A DNA stretch of 47,061 nt from Rubripirellula tenax. Its GTDB lineage: Bacteria > Planctomycetota > Planctomycetia > Pirellulales > Pirellulaceae. This document shows positions 1-7,093 of this stretch, one piece after another (the stretch's first letter is position 1; the number at the start of each line of letters is the position of its first letter). The notes under the pieces were generated by a model that ran no database searches, was not told the origin of the DNA, and saw nothing but the letters and a program-made list of their open reading frames with translations. The stretch spans positions 1 through 47,061 of the forward strand of contig NZ_SJPW01000013.1 of NCBI RefSeq assembly GCF_007860125.1, read 5' to 3'. The translations under genes and the position numbers were made by a program.

Positions 1-39
1 ATCGTTACGTTTCACTCACTCTTCAATAAATGAAGACAC

Positions 40-129
40 GACGAACCATCGATTGCACGGGAGATCGCGGGCTGCCGGTTTGGCAATGGTCAATCTTTCG
101 CGCGATCCCCGTGAATCGTGCCGTTACCC
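40..129 (+). other. attC site 1
   Basis: Left box GACGAAC, right box GTTACCC. Left arm CGATTGCACGGGAGATCGCG pairs with right arm CGCGATCCCCGTGAATCG, leaving G and A unpaired in the left arm. Confidence 0.8.
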
Positions 130-177
130 GACTAATGAAATCCGCAATCGAACGAACTTGATGCCGCATCTCCAACC

Positions 178-474
178 ATGACGCCCAAAGCTATCAACTC
201 CTGTCGCGACGGCATTGCCCGCATACTTTCGTCTCTGGAGACGCAAGCTGGGTATCCGTATGACACAGCACGCGAATTACTCTCGGTTGGAGAACTCAAG
301 GTCTGCTGCGAATTTGCTTGCGAGCACATCGCGGATGATAATCTGTTCGTGCCAAGCGACGTATCGAAGCTACTTGTAGAAATCTGCATTCGTCTCGGTG
401 TTGACCCGAACTACTATTTCTATCTTACTGACCACCTTACGACGTTCCCTGACCACACTCCAAAGGGCGGGTAA
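178..474 (+). CDS. Cassette protein, possibly MafI-family immunity-like
   Basis: A 98-residue acidic cytosolic protein with no signal peptide or membrane segment, first gene of the array. The middle (about residues 28-80) has the pattern ARELLSVGELKVCCEFACEH followed by a helix ending in IRLGVDPNYY. I recall this layout from MafI-type immunity proteins: a short helical repeat with the E-x-G-E-x-x-x-x-x-E-x-x-C core. That is a resemblance from memory, not proof. The stop codon lies inside the left box of attC site 2, which is typical of integron cassettes. No toxin partner is in the cassette, so an orphan immunity gene is possible. Otherwise the function is unknown. Confidence 0.6.
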   Translation: MTPKAINSCRDGIARILSSLETQAGYPYDTARELLSVGELKVCCEFACEHIADDNLFVPSDVSKLLVEICIRLGVDPNYYFYLTDHLTTFPDHTPKGG

Positions 475-558
475 CCATCCCGTGCACCGAAGGACGGCTT
501 GCGCGGTTTCACAAATGGAAAATCAATCGTCCGTCCTCGGTGACGGGTGCCGTTCTGC
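469..558 (+). other. attC site 2
   Basis: Left box GGGTAAC (its TAA is the stop of the preceding gene), right box GTTCTGC. Arms CCCGTGCACCGAAGGACGG and CCGTCCTCGGTGACGGG pair with unpaired G and A in the left arm. Confidence 0.85.
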
Positions 559-577
559 CATATGGATTCTGAGGACA

Positions 578-1009
578 ATGCTCGCTCGTGCTTGCAGACT
601 TTGCTTGACACTTTTGCTGACGGCCTTCACTGGTTGCAGTGGCGACGTCGCGTCCAACGTTCCCTCTAAGGACTTTGCGATTCGCGAGCTGCCTGACGAC
701 GCATCCGACATTCACTTTGCCCTCAATCCAGGCATTCGAAACCCAAACTCGTACTTTGAATTTACAACGTCGGAAACGGCGTTCCTTGCATGGGCTGCCC
801 ATCAACCAAACGTCGAGCGAGTGGACAAGCCACAATTCATCATCTACCGCTACTCAGACTATCCAGGTGAAACTGATGACCGTGGTTCAATCGTCGTGGA
901 CGACGGCTACCTGTTTGAATGGTATAATCCAAATGATGGCGACCATGGTGAACACATCGCGTATGACAGATCAACGGGACGTGCCTACTACTGGTCTCAC
1001 ATCTTCTGA
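578..1009 (+). CDS. Cassette-encoded putative lipoprotein
   Basis: I start this gene at ATG 578, because upstream in-frame codons run back through the attC site. The 143-residue product begins MLARACRLCLTLLLTAFTGC: a positive start, a leucine-rich core and a lipobox-like FTGC with the lipidated Cys at about residue 20. It is therefore probably exported and lipid-anchored. The rest is acidic and aromatic-rich, with FEFTTSETAFLAWAA and a C-terminal stretch rich in Y and D. I do not recognise a family. It sits alone in its cassette with an attC site directly after it. Exported or membrane products are common in cassette arrays. Confidence 0.65.
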   Translation: MLARACRLCLTLLLTAFTGCSGDVASNVPSKDFAIRELPDDASDIHFALNPGIRNPNSYFEFTTSETAFLAWAAHQPNVERVDKPQFIIYRYSDYPGETDDRGSIVVDDGYLFEWYNPNDGDHGEHIAYDRSTGRAYYWSHIF

Positions 1010-1021
1010 CACCCGAAAATT

Positions 1022-1113
1022 GCAGAACCATGGGATGCAACGGAGCGGCGGTGGCATGGTTTCTGGCGAGATCAATGTTCACTCCCGCCGCCCGCTGATC
1101 CCGGTCGTTCCCC
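1022..1113 (+). other. attC site 3
   Basis: Left box GCAGAAC, right box GTTCCCC. Arms GGGATGCAACGGAGCGGCGG and CCGCCGCCCGCTGATCCC pair with the same unpaired G and A as in the other sites. Confidence 0.85.
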
Positions 1114-1140
1114 GACTGACGTGAGCGTAGCCCCTCGTAG

Positions 1141-1491
1141 ATGACCGTAGCCGAATACACAGCGGAATGTGCTCGATGCCAACGCCGACTGGGGTGGCGC
1201 ATGGCAGCTGCAATCTCTGCGATGTTCGTTGCGATTGGGGCTGCAAACCTGGTCCGACTTTTCGATCCTGCCCTAGCGGACATCGTTGCACCGATCGTGA
1301 TGTTCGTCGTCGGATTCCCGGTCATGCTCCTTGGCTTCCACCACGCGGATCGAACCTATCTCAGATTCCCGGATTTGATTTGCCCCCACTGTCAAGGCAA
1401 CCTCTCCCGCGCAAAACACGTTATCATTGCCACTGGAAACTGTCCGTCGTGTGGTCGTCGCGTGCTATCAGACGATGCGATCGGCAATTGA
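1141..1491 (+). CDS. Cassette membrane protein with zinc-ribbon cysteine pairs
   Basis: A 116-residue protein. It has an N-terminal CxxC (CARC, about residue 11), two hydrophobic segments (about 21-40 and 48-68), then PHC and a C-terminal CPSCGRRVL pair. The CxxC knuckles look like a zinc ribbon on one side of a two-helix membrane anchor, similar in plan to small zinc-ribbon membrane proteins of unknown role. I cannot name a family. ATG 1141 is the first start after attC site 3, 28 bp past its GTT box. The gene is alone in its cassette and is followed by attC site 4. Confidence 0.65.
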   Translation: MTVAEYTAECARCQRRLGWRMAAAISAMFVAIGAANLVRLFDPALADIVAPIVMFVVGFPVMLLGFHHADRTYLRFPDLICPHCQGNLSRAKHVIIATGNCPSCGRRVLSDDAIGN

Positions 1492-1520
1492 ACGGCCATT
1501 TACATCAACTGCAAGAAAGC

Positions 1521-1612
1521 GGGGAACCATCGGTTGCAACGGAGTGGCGGTGGTGACCGTCTTGGCAATGGTTGAATCATTCGCCGCCACCCGCTGAACC
1601 GTAACGTTCGCC
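1521..1612 (+). other. attC site 4
   Basis: Left box GGGGAAC, right box GTTCGCC. Arms CGGTTGCAACGGAGTGGCGG and CCGCCACCCGCTGAACCG pair, leaving G and A unpaired on the left. Confidence 0.85.
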
Positions 1613-1659
1613 GACAAAAGGATAGAACATCCATCGACGATTCTAGCAACGTCCGCCCC

Positions 1660-1935
1660 GAAGATCTTCTCGACACAGTTTGTGATCGCGAGTCCTTCAT
1701 CGCCTTTGTTGAAGCGTTGGCAAGTGAGCGAGAGCGAGCACAACAGATTGAGCGGGAACACCCAAATCGCTACATCGTGGATGGGGCATTGGGCTGGATG
1801 AATGGCGACATTCAATCCTACTTGTACGCATCGCTCGACTACTTCGCCGAAGGACCGCTGAAAGATCCCCCTGCGACTGAGCCGAGCTGGAAAATGCTTG
1901 CCGAATTTCTCTGGTGCGGCAAAATCATCGAGTGA
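1660..1935 (+). CDS. DUF7660-like cassette protein, start codon unresolved
   Basis: The reading frame gives EDLLDTVCDRESFIAFVEAL at the N-terminus and ends PSWKMLAEFLWCGKIIE. This resembles small DUF7660-type proteins (from memory), whose N-terminus carries a similar DRESF...FV.AL helix and whose C-terminus ends in W..(F/L)A..L...K.YE. The frame is open back into attC site 4, but no ATG, GTG or TTG occurs between that site's GTT box and the conserved region. The first standard start is TTG 1717, which would remove most of the first helix. Either an unusual start is used or the cassette lost its start. The next gene begins 4 bp after the stop. Function unknown. Confidence 0.5.
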   Translation, partial: EDLLDTVCDRESFIAFVEALASERERAQQIEREHPNRYIVDGALGWMNGDIQSYLYASLDYFAEGPLKDPPATEPSWKMLAEFLWCGKIIE

Positions 1936-1938
1936 ACT

Positions 1939-2214
1939 GTGGATCAACCTCAACGGGAAACGAAGACTGTCGTCGAATTCTTGATGGAGGTCGTTGCGCC
2001 AATCGTTGGTTCCATTACGTTTGCTCTTTTTCTGAAATCGTGGTCGCCGCTCCCCACGTGGGCGTGCTTGCTCATTGCACTTCCAGTCGGCACAATACTT
2101 GGGTGGGGACTGATGCTTGCCGTCTTCTGGTCAATTGCATCAATCCTTGGGTCACGACAGCGTGACTGCGGCGAACCAAGCGATGAACCGAAGTCGCGGA
2201 GTCGTCGTTTTTGA
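1939..2214 (+). CDS. Small two-helix membrane protein in the same cassette
   Basis: A 91-residue protein from GTG 1939, four bases after the previous stop, so the two genes share cassette 4 and are probably co-translated. It has two clear hydrophobic segments (about residues 17-33 and 38-65) joined by a short Trp/Pro turn, then a short arginine- and glutamate-rich tail. The tail runs into attC site 5 and stops inside the site's central loop. No family is recognised. It could act with the preceding protein, but only the spacing supports that. Confidence 0.5.
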   Translation: MDQPQRETKTVVEFLMEVVAPIVGSITFALFLKSWSPLPTWACLLIALPVGTILGWGLMLAVFWSIASILGSRQRDCGEPSDEPKSRSRRF

Positions 2215-2260
2215 CAATGGAAAATCAATCGCCGCGACTCGGTTATCGCGGCCGTTCCGC
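2170..2260 (+). other. attC site 5
   Basis: Left box GGCGAAC, right box GTTCCGC. Arms CGATGAACCGAAGTCGCGG and CCGCGACTCGGTTATCG pair perfectly except for the extra G and A in the left arm. Confidence 0.85.
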
Positions 2261-2739
2261 CATGAAACCAATGCCCGTCATTGGCAATGCTGGAAGTCCA
2301 ACGCCTGAGTTGACGCTTGCCTGATGGCGCTGACATTGGTCGTTCGTTGGGCAACACGAGACTTGGACTGACGTGATGCTCGCTCGCTGGGCAAACTGAT
2401 GATTGGATCACTCCGCCACTGCAAACCGAATTGGCGGCTGATGCCGGACGACGTCAACCGATGCCAGCATTGGCGGCGACCGACAACCAACGCCTGACAA
2501 ATGGCAAAGTACCAAGTGCCGACTGAAAATCGCAGGACGGATTGACCCACGCCATGCGGAGCTTGGTAACATGAGTCCAACGGCGTCCGTTATTCAACGC
2601 GTCGCCAATCGTAAGAGGCGGAACAATACGATGCACCACAGTTTACTCGTTGTTGCGTCATGCCAACCGCAACTCAATACCAAGATCACTCCCACTGCCA
2701 ACTCAAACGAGATCGTCCGTAAACGGGGTGATCGTCAAC
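2254..2739 (+). repeat. Tandem cassette duplication, copy 1 (486 bp)
   Basis: This unit runs from the GTT box of attC site 5 to the base before the GTT box of attC site 6, and is followed head-to-tail by a near-identical copy. It has no convincing gene: only short frames on both strands, none with a recognisable product or a good ribosome site. It contains several short related words (for example GCCAGCATTGGCGG and GCTCGCTGGGCAAAC). It is an ORF-less cassette with its own attC. Confidence 0.85.
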
Positions 2740-2746
2740 GTTCCGC
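2618..2746 (+). other. attC site 6 (long form, 129 nt)
   Basis: Left box GCGGAAC, right box GTTCCGC. Arms CGATGCACCACAGTTTAC and GTAAACGGGGTGATCG pair around an unpaired G and a small internal loop. The central loop is longer than in the other sites. Confidence 0.7.
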
Positions 2747-3225
2747 CATGAAACCAATGCCCGTCATTGGCAATGCTGGAAGTCCAACGCCTGAGTTGAC
2801 GCTTGCCTGATGGCGCTGACATTGGTCGTTCGTTGGGCAACACGAGACTTCGACTAACGTGATGCTCGCTCGCTGGGCAAACTGATGATTGGATCACTCC
2901 GCCACTGCAAACCGAATTGGCGGCTGATGCCGGACGACGTCAACCGATGCCAGCATTGGCGGCGACCGACAACCAACGCCTGACAAATGGCAACGTACCA
3001 AGTGCCGACTGAAAATCGCAGGACGGATTGACCCACGCCATGCGGAGCTTGGTAACATGAGTCCAACGGCGTCCGTTATTCAACGCGTCGCCAATCGTAA
3101 GAGGCGGAACAATACGATGCACCACAGTTTACTCGTTGTTGCGTCATGCCAACCGCAACTCGATACCAAGATCACTCCCACTGCCAACTCAAACGAGATG
3201 GTCCGTAAACGCGGTGATCGTCAAC
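2740..3225 (+). repeat. Tandem cassette duplication, copy 2 (486 bp)
   Basis: Second copy, offset exactly 486 bp from copy 1, with only a handful of base differences: for example a T/G near the TGGCAAAGTACC word, and CAATACC changed to CGATACC. Like copy 1 it ends at a GTT box and has no convincing gene. Confidence 0.85.
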
Positions 3226-3232
3226 GTTCTCC
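3104..3232 (+). other. attC site 7 (long form, copy of site 6)
   Basis: Copy of site 6, 486 bp downstream, with right box GTTCTCC. One arm base differs (GGGG became GCGG), so the stem is almost unchanged. Confidence 0.7.
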
Positions 3233-3244
3233 GACTGAACACAA

Positions 3245-3766
3245 ATGCAACTCAATCTGCAAACTGACCGCAAGAAGATTCGACTCTACATCGAGCAACG
3301 GATTCGAGACTACCCCGACTATGTCAACGAAGGCCCCGGCGACGACGAGGCACCTATCTCGCTGATTACGGCTGCGTACTATGCGGCGCAATCGGGCTAC
3401 TTCATTCTGGTTTTCGATACGCGCCCAAACGCGGACCCTGACGGTGAATGGACGATCCATCACGCGGAAACTACGATGCTGAATTTCCCGAAATGGGCAA
3501 CCGTCTACGATGCGGTAGTTGACGGAAAAACGGCGACGATCCGAACCGAAGACGGTGCGTCGATTGTCGCGAAAAACAATGATATTGATCTTGACTTGAT
3601 TATCGGGCAAACAATTACACGCGTGGTAGAAGAATTGCGCGCGGAGGGCGCTTTCGATTCGTTGCCACTCGCACCTAGGGCATTCATCGTGGTAGAGGAA
3701 TTTGATGGAAACTACTTCTGGCCCGATTACAAGAAGCGTAAAACGCTGGGTCGTATCAAGCGATGA
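3245..3766 (+). CDS. Hypothetical cytosolic cassette protein
   Basis: A 173-residue protein starting 12 bp after the GTT box of attC site 7 and ending 4 bp before the left box of site 8, so it fills its cassette. There is no signal peptide or membrane segment. Visible stretches are an N-terminal basic helix (TDRKKIRLYIEQRI), a strand-rich middle (GYFILVFDTRP), an acidic region with two predicted strands, and a basic tail (YKKRKTLGRIKR). I do not recognise the family. The mix of strands and acidic loops would fit a small immunity or stress protein, but that is inference only. Confidence 0.65.
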   Translation: MQLNLQTDRKKIRLYIEQRIRDYPDYVNEGPGDDEAPISLITAAYYAAQSGYFILVFDTRPNADPDGEWTIHHAETTMLNFPKWATVYDAVVDGKTATIRTEDGASIVAKNNDIDLDLIIGQTITRVVEELRAEGAFDSLPLAPRAFIVVEEFDGNYFWPDYKKRKTLGRIKR

Positions 3767-3770
3767 AAGC

Positions 3771-3861
3771 GGAGAACCATGGGTTGCAACGAAGCCGGGC
3801 TTGCGCGATTCTACGAAGTGGTGAGTCCATCGTCCCGGCTCGCTGAACCCCGCCGTTATGC
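3771..3861 (+). other. attC site 8
   Basis: Left box GGAGAAC, right box GTTATGC. Arms GTTGCAACGAAGCCGGG and CCCGGCTCGCTGAAC pair, leaving G and A unpaired on the left. Confidence 0.85.
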
Positions 3862-3864
3862 CAC

Positions 3865-4317
3865 ATGAAGCCTGAAAATACATTTCCATTCGGCATCGAC
3901 TACGGTTGGATCGCGACTGACGCCAGTGGGCATCTTGCTGTATTTACAAATGCGGGTGAGGGGCCGATTCCCCGCTCCGCAATCATGGGTGACTATGCCT
4001 CAACATCTAACGTGGAACGACTCGTCAGAGAGCTTCCAGAGCACTGCGACGCGAAAATGCTCGTTGAAATGCCGATAACCGATTCGTTCGTGGGATTTGG
4101 CAAACGAGGGTTATATGCTTATGATTGGGGCGCAGCTTGGGATCGGGAACAGGAGTCTGGGTACGGACTTGTGTGCGTACCTTCAAGTCCGCTGTCAGTA
4201 GAAGACCTTAGGTCACCACTTGCGGCATGCGCCTTGGCGACTCTGATGCCAGATACAAAGTTTGGAGGCGACATTTTGGTCAACCCTGTGCGGCACCTTG
4301 ATTGTGTTGAGCCGTGA
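3865..4317 (+). CDS. Hypothetical cassette protein, FGIDYGWIA family
   Basis: A 150-residue cytosolic protein whose ATG is 4 bp after the GTT box of site 8. The N-terminus has FGIDYGWIATDASGHLAVF followed by AGEGPIP. This motif occurs, as I recall, in many small bacterial hypothetical proteins found in cassettes and near polymorphic toxin loci. The middle has FVGFGKRGLYAYDWGA. No catalytic residues can be assigned. An immunity-type role is possible but not shown. The stop is about 20 bp before attC site 9. Confidence 0.65.
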   Translation: MKPENTFPFGIDYGWIATDASGHLAVFTNAGEGPIPRSAIMGDYASTSNVERLVRELPEHCDAKMLVEMPITDSFVGFGKRGLYAYDWGAAWDREQESGYGLVCVPSSPLSVEDLRSPLAACALATLMPDTKFGGDILVNPVRHLDCVEP

Positions 4318-4338
4318 GTTAGGCTTTCGCGAGAAGTG

Positions 4339-4429
4339 GCATAACCAAGCCATGCACCGGAGTGGCGGTGGCCAGCGGACTTGAAATGGAAACTTTAATC
4401 CCGCCACCCGGTGATGGCGGTCGTTATCG
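4339..4429 (+). other. attC site 9
   Basis: Left box GCATAAC, right box GTTATCG. Arms CCATGCACCGGAGTGGCGG and CCGCCACCCGGTGATGG pair with the unpaired G and A. Confidence 0.85.
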
Positions 4430-4865
4430 CACTGAACTAGAACACGCGGTTGTTTTGAACGAACGTTAGCTTCGGTCGCGCGGATTTGAGTTTTTGCTTC
4501 TAACCGTAACTTAACTGCTCGACTCAGCTTGATTGATTGACTGGAATGCAATTCCTCCGACACAATTGATTCACTTTGGTCACGTTGATCGTCGCGAAAA
4601 CAACACTTGGTCCTCGGGGCAATCCGTCACCGACATGGCCGAAGGCTGCACGAACAAATGATCTGGCCGCACAAACAACCGTCACTGCAACCCAATCCGT
4701 CGCCAACACAACACATACATTTGCGCCGCGATCGTGTTGATTGCACGCGGCAAGACGGCACGCCATGGGTTCGGCGATTCGCTTGATGCGCGGTCAGCAG
4801 CGCGGTAAGATGCGCTCATCGGTGACCGCACGTTGGAGGTCACGTTTTCGCCGCTGCAAATTTGG
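4430..4865 (+). other. ORF-less cassette body
   Basis: About 440 bp between attC sites 9 and 10 with no plus-strand gene. A minus-strand frame (4524-4766, 80 codons) has no recognisable product or ribosome site. I see no RNA gene or promoter I can name. It may carry a regulatory RNA or promoter, or be decayed. Confidence 0.5.
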
Positions 4866-4956
4866 CGATAACCACGCCATGCACACGGAGCACGGCTTGC
4901 GAGGTTTTACAAATGGATGCCAAACTCTCCGTGCCCGGTGATGGCAACCGTTCTGC
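4866..4956 (+). other. attC site 10
   Basis: Left box CGATAAC, right box GTTCTGC. Arms GCCATGCACACGGAGCACGG and CCGTGCCCGGTGATGGC pair with the unpaired G and A on the left. Confidence 0.8.
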
Positions 4957-4993
4957 CACTGAACCATCGTGTCGATTACTTGGCATCTCCCTC

Positions 4994-5377
4994 ATGTTCA
5001 TCAATCCAATGTGGGATCACGAATCCCAGCGAATCGGCAAACAGAGGTGCACGCCGAACGGATACACGCTTCATGGCATTTCAGATTTGATTGGCTTCAT
5101 CGCGATCATCTGTCTGTTTGGCATTCCATTCTATCTCGTGTACGCAGGCATTCGCGGTCACTTCACATGGGGCATGCTCTGGCTGCTTGCAGTACCATTC
5201 GTAATCGCAATCGTTGGCAACATCATGCACAGCTACTCGTGGCATTTGGCTAAGAAACGACAATTCAAATACGACTACGAAAAATGCGTTTCTACGTGGG
5301 TCGACGAATCGGGCAATCAACAGTCCTACAAATACGGTGTCGATGCGGGCAAATCCGATCACTCTGACGTGAAATGA
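4994..5377 (+). CDS. Cassette-encoded two-helix membrane protein
   Basis: I start at ATG 4994; ATG 5009 is an equally plausible in-frame start, and codons further upstream lie in attC site 10. The product of about 127 residues has two hydrophobic segments (about 31-52 and 58-77) joined by a short charged turn, then a lysine- and tyrosine-rich tail. The N-terminal WDHESQRIGKQRCTPNGYTL and SDLIGF resemble small planctomycete membrane proteins of unknown function that I recall. It is alone in its cassette and followed by attC site 11. Confidence 0.6.
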   Translation: MFINPMWDHESQRIGKQRCTPNGYTLHGISDLIGFIAIICLFGIPFYLVYAGIRGHFTWGMLWLLAVPFVIAIVGNIMHSYSWHLAKKRQFKYDYEKCVSTWVDESGNQQSYKYGVDAGKSDHSDVK

Positions 5378-5406
5378 ATGTCGGTCAAACGTCACGCGTA
5401 ATCGTG

Positions 5407-5496
5407 GCAGAACAATCCAATGCACCCGAGCGGCGAAGTCGGGCGTTTTCAAATGGACAATCTCTCGTCGCCGCCGGGTGATTGGTGACGTTATCG
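5407..5496 (+). other. attC site 11
   Basis: Left box GCAGAAC, right box GTTATCG. Arms CCAATGCACCCGAGCGGCGA and TCGCCGCCGGGTGATTGG pair with the unpaired G and A. Confidence 0.85.
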
Positions 5497-5862
5497 GACT
5501 GACTCCTCAGCTGCTCCGCGTGTTTGCTTGCACAAACGAGTGCTGCAACGCTTGGTTTTTGGTGCGTCTTTCGGCTCTTGCGTTAGTTGCTCGCCGATTC
5601 AAACGCCTTAATCCTCCGTTGGCGATTGCCACACCCCACGCCGCTCGCAACCCTCGATGTTGCTCGCTGTTGTCGTTTGCTGATCCAACGACGACGTTTT
5701 CCATTCTTCGTTTAACGTCTGCAAGCACCGTCGGATGACAATGCACGTTTACTTGCCGACCCGGTTAACGCCCGATTGCTTGCCGCGTGAACCAGCGCCC
5801 GCTAAACTGTGGCGGCGTGGCAACCGCTGCCCGATGCTCGAGCAATGCCCGTTCGTAAATGC
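5497..5862 (+). repeat. ORF-less cassette, paralogue A
   Basis: This cassette body is closely similar to 6424-6787: both share the run from CCGCGTGTTTGCTTGCACAA through GTTAGTTGCTCGCCGATTCA to the TTTACTTGCCGACCCG word. No plus-strand gene is present. A minus-strand frame (5507-5746) is partly shared with the paralogue but is cut by a stop there, so I do not call it a gene. Confidence 0.7.
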
Positions 5863-5952
5863 CGATAACCAACACATGCACCGGAGTGGCGGTGGTCACG
5901 TTTCTTTGGAATCACGTCAATCGCCGCCACCCGGTGATGTGAACCGTTCTCT
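5863..5952 (+). other. attC site 12
   Basis: Left box CGATAAC, right box GTTCTCT. Arms ACATGCACCGGAGTGGCGG and CCGCCACCCGGTGATGT pair with the unpaired G and A. Confidence 0.85.
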
Positions 5953-5959
5953 GACCATT

Positions 5960-6235
5960 GCGATGGCTTCCAGGACGGACCGGGGCTAAACGATGCGCTT
6001 GCATTGGCGGCTTCAACACACGAACTTTGTTGAAGCAGAAGGAACTAAACGACGCGCTCGACAGCACGGATTCTCCGATGAAACTTGATTGATGATGCTT
6101 TTAATGAACCGCTTCCAGTACGACGGGAGCTAAACGATGCGCTCGGCAAAACAGATTCTCCGATGAAACTTGCTTGATGATGCCTTTTGTAAACCGCTTC
6201 CAGTGCAACGGTAGCTAAACGATGCGCTAGCAGAT
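5960..6235 (+). repeat. Short tandem repeats of about 85 bp inside a cassette
   Basis: The words GCTAAACGATGCGCT, GATTCTCCGATGAAACTTG and CCGCTTCCAGT recur at about 85-bp spacing (CTAAACGA at about 5986, 6045, 6131 and 6214). The copies differ by scattered substitutions. No gene covers them. This is the body of the cassette between attC sites 12 and 13. Confidence 0.7.
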
Positions 6236-6334
6236 GGACTCGTAAAATCCCAATGTTATCGACTCTAGGTATTTAACCCCGGAAATAGAAGCAGAAATCG
6301 GTTATACTCCAAACTTGGGTACACTGGGTTCGTC

Positions 6335-6423
6335 AGAGAACCATGCGTTCAACCAAAGCCGCCGAGCTTGTCCAACTTACTAAACTGCGTTACCCGGCGG
6401 CTTGGTTAACGCTCACGTTATCG
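6335..6423 (+). other. attC site 13
   Basis: Left box AGAGAAC, right box GTTATCG. Arms GCGTTCAACCAAAGCCGCCG and CGGCGGCTTGGTTAACGC pair. Here the unpaired bases are C and A. Confidence 0.8.
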
Positions 6424-6787
6424 GACTGACTCCGCAGATGTTCCGCGTGTTTGCTTGCACAAACGATTGCTGCAACGCTTGGTTTTAGGTGCGTCTTTTG
6501 GCTCTTGCGTTAGTTGCTCGCCGATTCAAACGCCTTAATCCTTCGTTGGCGATTTGCAGAGCCCACGCCGCTCGCATTCCTTGATAGTGTTCACTGTTGT
6601 CGTTTGCTGAACCAGCGTGAACGTTTTCGATCCTTCGTTTACCGTCTGCTGGGCCCGTTGGATGCAATGCCCGTTTACTTGCCGACCCGATCAACGCCCA
6701 ATTGCTTGCCGCCCGAACCAATGCCCGTTAAGCTGTGGCGACGTGGTCGTGACTGCCCGGCACTCGATCAACGCCCGTCCATAATAC
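6424..6787 (+). repeat. ORF-less cassette, paralogue B
   Basis: Diverged copy of 5497-5862 separated from it by one other cassette. It starts right after the GTTATCG box with the same GACTGACTCC word as paralogue A, so the similarity begins at the cassette border. Confidence 0.7.
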
Positions 6788-7093
6788 CGATAACCATGCC
6801 ATCGCTTTACGCTTGCTTGTCAAGCGGCAGTGACGATTGGCGGCAAGCGAGCCGATGTTCAAGGACTCGGTTCAAGAAGCCCGGTGGATGGCTTTGGGAT
6901 TTGCTTCAGGGGCGCAGCAACGATCGCCGGCACGCCGCGTCCGTTTGACCTCGATGAGGTGCCAGTAATTGCACCGGAGAGAGTGAATCGTTGGGTTTCA
7001 CTGGATCATTCGAGGCTTTAGATTGGCTTTGGCGTTGTTGGGGCGGTGGTCACGCGTTCTTGAAGTCACGTCAATCGCCTCCACCCGGGTGAA
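6788..7093 (+). other. Split or rearranged attC site with about 235 bp between its halves
   Basis: The left end of an attC (box CGATAAC then CATGCCAT) is at 6788-6802. The matching inner and right part (GGCGGTGGTCACG up to CGCCTCCACCCGGGTGA) appears only at about 7041-7091. The intervening bases have no attC character; a 63-codon frame at 6830-7021 has no recognisable product. This marks the right-hand end of the cassette array. Confidence 0.55.

Noticed and set aside
2278-2580. Minus-strand frame of 100 codons, repeated in the duplicated cassette
   Set aside because: It runs against the cassette direction, has no recognisable product, and the frame is shortened in copy 2 by a point difference.
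5507-5746. Minus-strand frame of 79 codons, partly shared with a frame at 6485-6721
   Set aside because: The second copy has a stop where the first continues, there is no ribosome site, and the similarity is explained by the related cassette DNA.
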